Part shown: piece by piece, positions 35,690 through 47,351 of the stretch
How positions within the stretch are numbered: position 1 is the first letter of the stretch
Layout of the letters: each line of letters starts with the position of its first letter
DNA from: Sequoia sempervirens
Taxonomy: Eukaryota > Streptophyta > Pinopsida > Cupressales > Cupressaceae
Direction of reading: 5' to 3'
Assembly (NCBI GenBank): GCA_007258455.2
Contig: VDFB02373365.1
Location: 218,855,765 to 218,919,764 of the forward strand
Length of the DNA: 64,000 bases
The notes under the pieces: model-generated
Told to the model about the DNA's origin: nothing
What the model saw: the letters and a program-made list of their open reading frames with translations, nothing else
Databases searched by the model: none
Made by a program: the position numbers and the translations under genes

Positions 35690-38600
35690 CACTATTTACA
35701 CATTTTCATTCGGGGAGAAAAGGGGAGGTAGCCCGTAGTTGATAAAAACATTAAAGTACTCTTTAATCTCTTCAACTCTCCTTTCCAACACCACCTAGAA
35801 ATTTGAACACCTTTTAGCAACCTTCTGGGAGTTGACAATTTCACTGACCTTGATATAGGCGGTTCTTCGGTCAACAATTTTGGCATCTTTAAGAACCTCA
35901 TTAGAAGCCACACAAAGTATGAAAATGAAACTTTGTGATTCTACCACACGAGAGTCACATGCCTATAGAACATGATCAGTCGTTAAGACAATTTTCCCAT
36001 TTATTTCCTGGACATCCTTCAAGAATTGAAAAACGGGCCTAAGAATAAGAACTACAGCTGCAATTCATTCCCAATGTGAAGATACCAATCTTTTTAGCAA
36101 CGGGAGAGACCCGACCTCTTGAGCAAGAGCCAACTCTTGATTGAGTTGAGTCTCCTTAGTCTTTTCATTTTCCTCTATTTGACTCTTTTCCTTAAGAGTT
36201 CCCCCTAGCTTGGAGCTCATTCTTTGTACCTCTAAATCACAAGTCTACAATGCAAACACGACATCTTGTTTTTCTAGCATCAATTTTTCTATTTTTTCCC
36301 TTGCCTTCCTAATAGCATCAGAGAACTAAGACCAAAAATTTCCCCACTCATTCTGTAAATTTTCTTGAGTTCTTTTGTACCCCATGTTGGTCTAATGCTG
36401 GATGGCGAGATCAGCTTTTAGCCTCTCAATTTTGGCATGTAGTTGAACCTGATGGCTTTGCACTTCTTCAAGCAATCTGGAGTCTTCCCCTTGTTTGCTC
36501 TGAATCTACATTATGCAGGCTAACTCAACATCCTAAGCCTTGAGCTCCATTTACAATCTTCCCATTGTTTCTGTTACGTTTACTAACTTTGTCTCATGCT
36601 TTTTTAACTTTCTACCTAGCTTTTCATAGTCTAAATATACCACCTACTGGGTGGTCTTAGCTAATACTACCTTGTCGCATGGACGCATTTTTGTTAGACC
36701 TAGGCCCATTGTCTAGATGTCATAATCCTCCAGCTGCATCTGCCCTTCAGGCTTAGCCACGAGTGGTGTCATGGTGTTGATCAAAAGAGAATTTCGCTCC
36801 TTGTTGTAACAAGCCTCGATCTTCTTAGCATCCGACAACTCAACATTTTTCTTGAGATGCCTCTATTTAGCATTTCGTTAGGCCATCTTTGTTGCATTGA
36901 AATGATCTTGGAGGGTTTGAGGAATGTCAATGTTCTATGTTGCAATAGGGGCACTGAGAGGGAAACCAATAAAGGTAACAGAGGGGGAGACCTTAGATGT
37001 ATGAGTAAGGGGAGAGGCGAAAGGAAGCGTTATCATGGAAAAGGGTGGCACACCCAACTGAGATTCAGCAGGGGATTTTCCAGTAGAAGTAAACAGAGAC
37101 GTAGGCGAGAAAAAAGGTGTTTGCTCAGGAGTTATCAAACCAGGAGTGGGTGTTAATACAAATGTTTCATATTTTTCAAGAGGGTCCTTTGATAGGGTGA
37201 ATAAAGAGTTAGTAGTAGTCAAGATGGATGTTGCTCATTCAGTGTGTGGGGTAATCTCAGAAATTTCATTCCAAACAAGAAAAGATGTATTCAAGATTAT
37301 TAACTTAGGGCTTGAGGACAAAGAATTCCTTTCCAAGGGAGGAGGAGAGGGGGTAATCAAAGATGTGGAACTAGGAAGAAAAGGAGTAAAACTCATTTGA
37401 ACCATGATGGTCGATGCATCTTGGAAAGAAAACTTCACTTCTTCTTCACCTCAGAGTGACGTATCAGATATGCGTAAACCTTCAACTTGTCTTCTTTTTT
37501 CTCAACTAGAACTGACATGCTCTATTCTCTTGACCATCGATCCCTCCACAATTTGGCCCTCAGTGACTACAACGAATGACGCTCTCATGGACCGTCAGGG
37601 TTTATTTCCTTTACTTTGGGCACTAGAAGCAGACGGAGCCCACAAATCCTTTTTCTTTGAATCTCCCTAACTATCAGATTCTTGAGGTCAGTGGTTCCAG
37701 CGGGGAACTAGCCTCTTTATCATAAATATACTCGAATTCCTCATCTTGTGGGAATTGTTCGACAAGAATGTTGAGACAACACAACTCCTATCGGAACCTC
37801 TAGAAATCTACCTTCTTTCTTTCCGACCACCCCTTCTTCTTTATCTGTGTATTAATGGACTTATTTATTGGAAGGTTCCTGTCATAATGGACCTTTTTCA
37901 TGTAGAAACTCAACCATTTTGGTCGCTTGAAAGGAATATGCTTCAATTCGATGTATACCTGCACACTTTCTTGAGTCATGTTCTTCCTTTTTTCAAATTA
38001 TTCCTGCTCTTCATGCTTCATGCTATAAATTCCCCGTGGATTATAGTCCCAGTTATCACAAATGATGACTAGTCCCAAAACCGCTAATAGATTCTTGAGT
38101 TCCTCTTCAAACAATTGCTTTGTAAGTGATACTTGACTATTAGCAATATTGAGAGGGAGTGAATACAAATTCATCTTGTTTATTCCCGCGTTGTAGATCT
38201 AGTCTACAACAGTCAACTGGCAACATGCTTCTAGCATGAAAACATTGTTTGTTACAAACCTGGGGAGTCAAAAAGACTTATTGGGAAAATCATGAAATCT
38301 AATAAATGTGAAATCCAAACCTAAGAAGTAATCCATTTGGTTTGGTGGGATCCTTATCCATTATAGAACCTCAGGATGGAAACGCCTAGTAGGGCGAGGT
38401 AACAATTCTTGGAGCATGGGCCTCAAAAATTAGTCCAAAAACCCATAATAATCCCTTGTTATAGAAAGAAAATGGGTCCATACAGAAATAGGTTGATGAC
38501 AGGTCCTTTCATCCAACCTAGATACTGGCACATTTTTCCCAAAATATTCAAAACTTTGATGTAAAACTAAATGAGCTAAGAAGGAAAGGTACCCAAATTT

Positions 38601-39420
38601 AGAGTCAGTGTAGTAATTTTTTAGCTGGTTCAACATGTTCCTAGCTATCACCTCGGTAAAATCATAGTGCCTCTATAATTTTTCTTTCTTTAGCTTGAAA
38701 GCCAAGCCAAACTAGAAAGGAAGAACCTGGGCATCATTGTCAAGACCAAATACCCAAGCCAACATCGAGAATACTACCTTAGTGTCCCTCTTGAATATAT
38801 CATATTATAGAGGGAAAGGAACATGACCTCTATATCTAATCATTCCCTTGTTTCTTCTTCATAAAAGTTTGTTCTTCTAGCCTTTTCTTCCCTGAAAAGA
38901 TCCATCTTTTCCTTATTAAATATCTCTAAATCCCAAGTTGTAGGGATATACAACATATCCTGTATGGCTTGAGCAGAAAAGGTAATCCTAATCCTGCCAC
39001 TTTGAATAACCGATGTTACCTCATCGAATTTCCTAGCACATACATCGACTAATTCAGGCATGGATGTATAGTGGGCAACATGAACTATGGTAAATTGCAA
39101 TCCCATAGTCGAAGCGCAAAACCCTCAAATGTCCCATACTTTTCTTTTCTCTAAAAAGTGTCTTCTCTGAGGCTTTTAGGGTTGCCTGACAACATAGGAT
39201 TAAAAACATTATCGGTGATATCTTGTACTGCTTCTCTTTTCATAGGTTTATCCACCAACACCTTCTTGTAGCACTCAAAATTTCGTTCCTCCATAGTTGG
39301 GGCATTGGCGAAAGACTTCCGCCCAAAAACATTGGCATAAATAGGTTGTTGGCTTGAAGCTATAGCCTATCTTCAAAAAGTTGAGGGTTTTTCCATGACC
39401 ATATCAAAAGTTACAGAGAA
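35690..39420 (-). pseudogene. Extra sense ORF of the gypsy element, after integrase
   Basis: Coding traces in the same direction as gag-pol fill the space between integrase and the 3' LTR. From the N-terminus they read SFANAPTMEERNFECYKK near 39300, then VHVAHYTSMPELVDVCARKF and IRITFSAQAIQDML at 38940-39080, then YYTDSKFGYLSFLAHLVLH at 38540-38620. A Ser/Thr/Pro-rich region covers about 36940-37440 and a coiled coil about 36030-36750 (Gln/Glu/Lys/Leu-rich). A closing segment at 35690-35910 reads FNVFINYGLPPL in one frame. The globular, Pro-rich, coiled-coil, globular order is that of the pseudogene at 11525-15147. The role is unknown; extra ORFs here are known in Tat-lineage elements. Frameshifts and stops are many, for example near 39115 and 38835. 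Confidence 0.6.
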
Positions 39421-40060
39421 CCTCTTAGAGATAATGGCCAATGGCCCTTTTCCTTCAAAATAAAAGCATACTTTTGGGCGTAATTAATTTTTTTTCTAGT
39501 ACATGCACTTAAGGCTATGTTATTACTGTTGGGTTATTAAATGATGTCACTGGGATGATACGTGTGGACTAAAGATTTGTATCCCTTGGGAATGCCAAAA
39601 ATGTTATGAGGATAAAATTAGTACATTCCTTTCGCCACCTCTTAATTAAAAAGAAACATTTCCTTGAGAAGTGTGCTTTCCATCATACCAAACATGTCAA
39701 AGTGGTGCAAAGTACCCTTGAAAAATGTAATCATCAATCTACCAGAGATTTTTCATTTTTAACATGTTAACCCTGTATTTTCTCATTAATGAGATAGTTG
39801 GCACTAATGACAATGATGGACACATGTCAACAATCGACGCGTGAGGGAATTTACTCCCAACACCCTAATTTATTTCTTAAGATTTTCTATGGGCTCCTCC
39901 ATATGTTTTATCTACCTTGGTCCATTCTACCTCAAATTTTCCCATTGTCATCCGGCCAAAAATAGATATTCCATTGGTTAAGTTTGCTAGTTGGCCTTTT
40001 CTATATATAGTCACGCTACCTTTCACAACATTCATTCAAACATAAAGTTCTCTAACTTAG

Positions 40061-40665
40061 TTGACCTTCCACCCACTTTCTTTCTATTTTTCTATAATTC
40101 GTCGTCTTACCAAAATTTCTACTGGCTTGGGGACCCCTACTCGGCTCCTTCCACGAAGGCCACAATATAGTTTTGTGGGAGAAATTACTAGTGATAAAAT
40201 CAAACGGCTTGTCAAGAAATGTGACCCACTTATCATGATTGCATTCAAATGGGTGATGGGTATTGACTTCATTACTGATGAGAACCAACTTCAGAGCAAT
40301 TGAATGTGATTTCTCAATTCGTGATGTCACTATTGGACCTAAACGTATCCAAATCTATGATAATTGAGTTATGCTGAGAGATGTTTGACATCTCGCTGAT
40401 GGAAGGGCTTGGTGAGATAGTGCAAGTAGCCATCCCCTTTTTTGGCATCTTGAGTGCCATGGACCTCCAGAGACATGTGGACTTCGGCATAGACGTTCTC
40501 TAGCTACCCTTTCTCTCTGACTTCTACACTATGGACATTGCAACACACTTATATTCTTCACAGCCAGTGGCCATTTTTCTACTTCGTGAGTATGGTGTGG
40601 AGTGGGTTATAGGACTAGCCTGGAGGAAACACTTTGACTTCCTAGTGCAAAGTAGTAATGAGTAG
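40061..40665 (+). pseudogene. Antisense ORF of the gypsy element
   Basis: On the plus strand, opposite to gag-pol, coding-like sequence runs from about 40061 (KIKRLVKKCDPLIMIAFKWV) to a TAG at 40663. The second half starts at an ATG at 40381 and reads GEIVQVAIPFFGILSAMD and YSSQPVAIFLLREYGVEW, broken by a TAG at 40501. Frames change near 40303 and 40375. The composition looks like a folded globular protein. Tat-lineage elements such as Grande and Retand are known to carry antisense ORFs in this region, so I infer the same kind of gene. The function is unknown. Confidence 0.5.
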
Positions 40666-40989
40666 GCTTTGGGCCTACGTTCATGTATGTTGTTCCTTTT
40701 GGCCCTCCTTTTGCAACCGGAAAGAGAAGAGAAAGAAAGAAAAAGAAATAAAACCTGATAATGAGTCTTTTATGTTTCCTCGGTGATGGCCAAGGGCACC
40801 TCCTAACTGATTTTGCATGTTACTCCTTCCTTTTGAATCTTTTTCTTTGTAACCCCTTTTGGGCTCACTTGAGGGAGTCTCATGCTTGAATCTGAGCCTC
40901 GGGCTTTCATATATGTAGAATTATTGATAAATATAATTCAAGCTACTTAATTCTTAGTGTCCTTCTTAGGTTTTATTCTAAACAAAAAA

Positions 40990-42361
40990 ATTGAAATTAT
41001 TACAAAATTTTACATATGGTACATAACTGTCAATTTTTTCAAAGAACCATGCATTCAATGGAAAATCTTTAGATAAATACTGTTCACCGTTATCCCTAAA
41101 GAATTTCCTTCCATATCTTCAAGTTCATATGCATTCATTTCTTTACATGCATTGATTTGGAAGGGTCCCTTCCACAATGCTTCAAATTTTGTGTGTTGTC
41201 TTGGTTTTACAATACATTCATCATACTTTAGCACTAAGCTCCCTTCCTTAAATTTTGGACTAGAGGTATTTTTTTCAAACCATCACTTGACTGCCTGTTG
41301 TCAGTTGATCATGGCTCTATGGGCCTTTTCTCTATCTTCCTCAAATTTGAGGAGTTTTGCTAGTCACACTTCCATTCTGCCATTTTCTTCAACTTCTAGG
41401 GCTTTCAGTAGTTGTAGAGCAAGAATTTCTATGGAAATAGGTATTACTACCTATTTTTCGTACACCAAAAAATAAGGAGACCTGTTCAAAATTTTCTTGG
41501 GGGTAATTCAATTTGTACCCATAGGGCTGCTCATAGATGCTTGTGCCAGTCCCTTTTCCATTTTGACCCAATGCATTTAATTAACCTAATTAGTTTTTTT
41601 TTGTTGGAATTTGCTAGCATGTTCCCTTGTGGGTAGTAATTTGATGAGGTTTTAAGAAAAATTCCATGCCAGATAGCAAAATTTGACATGCCTGACCCAA
41701 CAAAAGCTCTGGCGTTGTTGGATATGATGGTTTTGGGCAGCCTATATCTGGTCACCACCTCTTCAAGGAGATTAACAATATCTCCTTCTATTGCATTCTT
41801 TAGGGCTATGAATTTCATCCACCTTCTAAAGTATTCAGTCATCATGAGGATCCACTTGTGTCTAGCACTGGAAATAGGATCTATCATACTAATAAAATTT
41901 AGACCCCACCAGGCAAAGGGTTCCTCGATTATAATTGGGCTCAGGGGTTGAGCGACATTCCTCCTTTTGCCAACAAAAAATTGGCACTAAGTACACCTTT
42001 GTACTAGATTATGCGCTTTGGTAAACATAGAGGGCGAATAATATCCTACCCTCATTATTTTCAAATTGGTGGTCTTGGCAGAAAAATGCCCACCCTCAAG
42101 ACTATGGTGAAATTCGTTAAGAACCCTCTCTTCCTATAGGTTGTCAAGCCATCGGAGTAGCACACCATCATAATTTTTTTTGAAAATTACATCTTCAATT
42201 AGTATATACCTTGTGCCTTGCAGTCGGTAGTACCTTCTTTTATTGGATGACAGAATGGTTGGGTAATATCCATTTTGCATGTGTCCTGTCTGATCAGCAA
42301 CCCAAGATTCGTCAAACTCAAATTGGTTCAAGTAAACTCGATCAATATCTCTTTCAACCAT
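40990..42361 (-). pseudogene. Integrase domain of the gypsy element
   Basis: The zinc-binding HHCC part reads NEFHHSLEGGHFS, GYYSPSMF and VQRC.CQFF at about 41960-42110. The core catalytic part lies at 41531-41910, and a C-terminal WKGPF...NSIYLKIFHLNAWF tail at about 41020-41170. Integrase would insert the DNA copy in the nucleus. The usual catalytic acids are gone: the core reads WGLNF, ISNNA and MLANS where the family normally has Asp, Asp and Glu. Stops are present at about 42134 and 41531. It follows RNase H in the usual gypsy order. Confidence 0.85.
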
Positions 42362-42389
42362 GGGACTCCTTTCCTATGTAAAGTATTCA

Positions 42390-42850
42390 CACAGACCTCT
42401 TCCTCGAACTAGCTTAGTTGGTCAGATATCTACATCATACTCTAGGATCTTAGTGATCTAGTTTGCTCTTTTTTCAGTAATCTTGCCCTCAGTGATATAC
42501 TACCACATGCTGGGATGTGCTACGAGGATAGTGATTTTATCAGCTGACACCAAGTGTCAAAATTTCTTCAAACTTTTAACTATGGAAAAATCTTGCTTTT
42601 CCCCAAAGTTGTAACTCATCTCATACCCTTTCAAAGTTCTATAATGGAATGCGATAGGATTTTCTCCTTTATTTTAATCGCCTTTCTGAGTGAGTACTGA
42701 AGCTATGCTATCCTAAACACTATACACATAGAGTAGGAAATCTTTGGAAAGTATGGATTAGCTAAGACTGGAGCAGCGAAAATCACAATCTTTATTTTCT
42801 CAAAGGCCTCTTTCCCTTCAGAGGTCCACTTGAATGGTAGATTCTTTTTA
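42390..42850 (-). pseudogene. Gypsy-type RNase H domain
   Basis: Minus-strand traces read WTSEGKEAFEKIK and APVLANPYFPK, then IAFHYRTLKGYEMSY and FSIVKSLKKF, the usual linker and RNase H layout after a gypsy RT. Stops occur inside (for example near 42690 and 42535). RNase H removes the RNA strand after minus-strand synthesis. This is the second RNase H-like domain of the element; the first lies at 44095-44493. Confidence 0.7.
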
Positions 42851-42889
42851 AGCATTAGAATAATAGGCCTTACAATACTAGAAAAATAA

Positions 42890-43560
42890 AAATTGAACCT
42901 ACTGATAAAAAAATTGATTTTCCTCAGGAATGATTGGAGTCCTTTCTGGTTTATGGCAAAGGTAATTCCATTATGGACTTAACCCTTTCGAGATCTATTG
43001 ATATCCCCTCTTTTGAGACTACAAAGCCAAGTAGCTTACCTTGAGGCACTCTAAAGACACATTTTTTTTGGATTTAGAGAAATCCCAGATTGTTTCAACA
43101 TTTTTGGAAAACCTTTTCCAAATGGTCAAAGTGATCATATTTTGATTTTGAATAGATTGTTAAGTCATATAGATATATCAAAATGACCAGGTTAATTAAA
43201 CCTTTGAAGGTGATATCCATTGATTGTTGAAAGGTTGCACAAGCATTTCACAAGACAAATGGCATCTTAGCATATGAAAACATTCCCCACTTAGTGGTAA
43301 ACATTGTTTTGTGTTGGTCACTCTCCTTCACATATACCTAGTTATATCCTAAAAAACTATCAAGTAGTGAGAACATTATGGACCCAACTATTGTTTGTAG
43401 AATTTTCTCCATTGAAGGCAAGGGGTAATGGTCCTTAAGTGATTCCTTATTTAAATATTAAAAATTGACACAAATTCTTATATCACCATTCTTCTTTCGA
43501 ACAGGTACCAGGTTTGACACCTAGGTGGAATGTTTGATTGGATATATTATCTTGGACTCA
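42890..43560 (-). pseudogene. Reverse transcriptase domain of the gypsy element
   Basis: Traces read VRKKNGDIRICVNF, SLKDHYPLPSMEKILQ, MFSLLDSFLGYN, KTMFTTKWGMFSYAKMPF, ATFQQSMDITFKGL and KLLGFVVSKEGI, in the order of Ty3/gypsy RT blocks and close in style to Tat/Athila elements. The first catalytic Asp (LLDSF) is kept. The YxDD box reads YLYD, so one essential Asp is lost. Stops include one after AKMPFVL. Confidence 0.88.
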
Positions 43561-44094
43561 ACCAACCTGGTAAGCTCTTCTACCATTAATGCCTCAACCT
43601 TTGAGTTGATAGGCCTTTTCTTCTGTCAAACAAGTTTATACCCATCCTCCAATTTTCTTGTATGTTGAATTATACTGGGGTCATAACCTCTAAGATCATC
43701 AAGTCCAGGCCATAACTCCATTGTATTCATAACATAGATCCCTTAGTATTTCTTTAAATCTTTAGTCGGAACCTCCTTTCTGACTTTCAAATTTCTACCA
43801 CCCCTGACAACAAGTTCTTCATAATCTCTCTCATCTACCATAAACCTTCATTTGTCATCTCTTGCATCTTCACAGTCAAAGAGATTCTTGAGGGAAATCA
43901 ATCCTCTTGGAAGCTTATTCCCTTTTAATTGGATGACCTACCCATTGAAAAATTCCATCCCTAGGGTTGGAGTGTTAGGAATCATTCCTCCCTTTTGTAT
44001 GAAGGTAGCTATCTGAGTATCGTTGTTAAAAATCTACAAATTTTCATCATTTTCAAGAATTGAGGGTCAGACAATAACCTGTACTACAATTTTC

Positions 44095-44493
44095 CTAGTT
44101 GAGTCAAAAGCTAGTTCGAATTGTGACCTGACTAATTTGATCAACTATGTTGTTCTAGGATCAGGGAATAACTTGTACATTGAAGGCATCAAAATTTTTA
44201 ATCAAGTCCCAAACTTGGTGTTTGTATGACCTCATTCAGGTATTCTTTGGTGTTACTTCATTATGGACTTGGCTCACCACCAGCTCTGAATCTCTAAAAA
44301 ATTGTATTCTCTTTATACTCATTCTTTTTGCAAGGTTTAGGCCGTGAACTAAGGCCTCATATTCGACATCATTATTCAAGCATGAGAACATAAAATGGTA
44401 AGCTCTAAGTGTCTCAGATCCCATTGGAGAGAGTAAACAGACACCCGCACTGGCACCGTCCTTACACTTGTCACCATAAATAAAAGGGTCCAT
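44095..44493 (-). pseudogene. Archaeal-type RNase H-like domain located before RT
   Basis: The frame from 44493 reads DGASAGVCLLSPMGS, then NNDVEYEALVHGLNLAKRM, FFRDSELVVSQVHNE and, past a TAG at 44236, FNVQVIP.SQNNIVDQ. This is the DGA...EYEAL...DSxLVVxQ...ADxL pattern of the second RNase H in Tat-lineage elements, with the catalytic Asp, Glu and Asp positions still visible. It lies between the protease and the RT. In the layout I know best it follows the first RNase H. Confidence 0.75.
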
Positions 44494-44766
44494 CTAATTA
44501 TCAGATGGGTCATCATTTTTCTCCTCATCCTTTATTAGTTTTAGAAAAGTTTGATCACCATCAAAAATTACATAAGTGTCAAGCTCGGTTGCACTAAAAA
44601 TGTTGAATTGATCAGAATCAATGAATTGGTTAAGCAGCACTTCTTCCTAAGGAGTTCGCTCACTTGTATCCTCTTCATCCTCTAGCATTTCAACACAATG
44701 TTTCTCCTATTGAGATATAGCAATATGTGCAACTTCAAAGTAGAGAAATGCATTGTTTGCAATATG

Positions 44767-45279
44767 TTAAGGATTAAAAGGCTCCAAAAGAATCATCATC
44801 TTTGCTTCGTGCTTAGTTCTCAAAATGAACTGGGACCAGTCAAGTGCCAGATACCCACCGAGTTTGGTGGTGAAATCCCTTGAGAGACACATCCTGAAAA
44901 CTGATGAAATGTCTATTACTACCACTTCTTGAGTGATGTTTTGGCTTGGGAAAGAGAAAAGAGTCAGAGATAGATCCTTTATCCAACAAATGGTCAGGAC
45001 CTTCTTTCCATCTAGTTGCATGATTCCCTTTTCAAGGGGTTGATACTTAAGCTTTAAAGCATCTGCCACTTGTTTTTGCATAATAGTCGTGCTAGCCCTC
45101 GAATCAATCATATTATTATGAAACAATTTATCTCCTACTATAAGCGTTAAAAAAAAAGGCATGAACTTTGTTCTGCTTACCTCTTTATCTTTAATGTCAT
45201 TCACATTATTTCCATAAGTCATTACTTTTAGAGCTTGAGGGGGAAGCATGAATCTGCCATTTTCACTCTGATTGTTCAA
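44767..45279 (-). pseudogene. Aspartic protease domain of the gypsy element
   Basis: An open frame of 170 codons. It contains FFLTLIVGDKLFHNNMIDSR and ASTTIMQKQVADALKL, where the family has the retropepsin D-S/T-G triad; here it reads DSR, so Gly is replaced. It continues LQLDGK-like and MCLSRDFTTKLGG segments. The protease would cleave the Gag-Pol polyprotein in virus-like particles. It joins gag upstream in the same direction. Confidence 0.75.
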
Positions 45280-47247
45280 CTGAGTCGCGCTTTCCTACAA
45301 ACTTTTCCCTTCCACCTTTAATGCTTCTTGAAGCAGGGTTTTCTACTTAGGAATTGATATGGCATCCCATAATGAAATATTGGCAGGTTCCTTCTTCAAT
45401 TGCTCCGCTACATTAAGCATCCCAACTATTTGGGCCTTTGGCTTAAATTTTGGTATTTCTTTTGTTTTTAGGAGAAAAAATTCCATCATGATTGGGCCTG
45501 GTGCTTTATTCGCCTCCTTTTCTACTAATGGTACATTAGGTGGCTATGAGCAAGGTCAGATGATGGGTGGCGAAGCCTGCTTCTCTGGGGGGAACAGTTG
45601 ATGTGGCTATGGGAATGGTGGAGCTTGTTGTAGATATTCCCATGTGAGCCTTCTTTTAGATCTTATGTTGTAATATGACCGTACCGGGGAAATGCTAGTC
45701 ATCAGAGCTTCATTTTCATATATTGTATCTTCTTCCTCTGACCATGAGAACAATGCTTGGTCAGGTGTTATGTTTGCCTCTTGTTCCAGGGACATCCCTT
45801 GTAATTGCACTCCAAAACAAGCATTCTCCATTTTGGATGACTCGCACTCGTCCGCATTCGGGGGTGGGCCTTTGCTTCTTTGTTCTGACATCCCTTTTTG
45901 CATATTTCTCTTCAGGAAATTTTGTGGGAAATACCATCATTGTGTGGGATGCACCAATCGTCACCCTCTTTTGCCAAATTATTCTGGCCTTGGCTCAATT
46001 CTCTACTTTGACTAACTTTTATCATTTGAAGTGGCATGGTAACCAAAACTATCTAGTTCGCGGATGCCATCTGTTGGATTCCTCCTCAGAGAAAACCTTG
46101 GTAAGAGTTTTGTTGATAAGGAAGCTTGCTCTCGCCATAGGTCTGAGCGTTCACCTTTGAAGGAATTTCCTGCTGCCATTTGCGAATAACCAATTCATTA
46201 ACAAGAGTCTGCTTGAGATTCTTCATGTCGTTAATGTTAGTCGTGACTAAACTTGAACCCGACATGTTGCTTTGTGCGAAGGGATATATATACATAGACT
46301 GGGGTGCATCTGACATGATGCCTTGTATAGCGGGCGTACTTGAACCAACTCCTTCTTATGATGTTCTGGAGGGTTCCGTGAACATAGGCATGGGAGGTCA
46401 AGGCAGGAGTTTCCCAGCATCAATTAGACTATTTTTTCGCTCGCACCACCAACTCATAAGCACCGAGCAAGATATCTCCCCTCATGGAATTTATCATAAT
46501 TGTGATGTATGGATTGATAGCCTTTAGATAGAACATGAACGCCATCACAGCTAGAGGGTGAGCAGTCAAGGGAATCTTTCACCAATTTTTATCGAACTTG
46601 GTGTTGAAGTCGATCATGGCTTCTCTTGGGGCCCTTTTAATGGTAATTAATTGATGTAATAGTGAAGAGCTATCTCCCTTTTCTAAAAAATGTTCAAACA
46701 AGCATCCTCCGACCTAGTCCTAGGAGATGATAGAACCTGAGACCAAAGATCGATACCAATCTTGGGCCTTTCCTTTGAAAGATGCGGCTAACAGCCTTAT
46801 AGTGATATTTTCCTCCACTATATTATTTACCCTACATACCTCCACTATATCTTGAAGGAGTTTGGAAGGGGTTTTAAAATCTTCTCTAGAAAGCTTTGGA
46901 ATAGCTTTAATGGCATTAGCAGGTATTGCGAGCCATACATCTAGGAGTATCAATGGTTGTAATTAGCTACCTCTATCCCATGTTACAAAATTTCTAGGAG
47001 TAGGAGGGGGTACATAAGTCATGGAGAAATGATTCCTATGAATCGAATATTTAGGTAATCTTATCTGGAAATTTAAGCCTCCAGGTGGAGTAGATAAGGC
47101 TCTAGATACTATGCTCTAACTTCTCGCTCTATTACTCCTTACTGGTGATATAGAACTGGTAGTTCTTCTCCTTCTAGGATTTGAGGCAAGTAGCTAAGAG
47201 TACTAGAAGCGACCTCTCGAGGATGCTCTCGTTTGGAATCTGGGCAT
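45280..47247 (-). pseudogene. gag of the gypsy element
   Basis: From an ATG near 47247 the frame opens Arg/Ser-rich (MPRFQTRASSRGRF, NPRRRRTTSSISPVRSNRAR). It continues to a retrotransposon capsid domain at about 46560-46900 (KLLQDIVEVC, AQDWYRSLVSGSIIS, LHQLITIKRAPREAMIDF). A spacer with no clear zinc knuckle then leads to the protease. Gag would form the particle core around the RNA. Stops and frameshifts are frequent. Confidence 0.75.
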
Positions 47248-47351
47248 GAAACTTCCAGTTTCCTTCCTTAGCCTAATTTAAGAAATATTTTTGACTTCTC
47301 ATCAAGCATTTGGAAAAAAAATTGTCCCACTGGGCATGCTAGACAAAGAAC

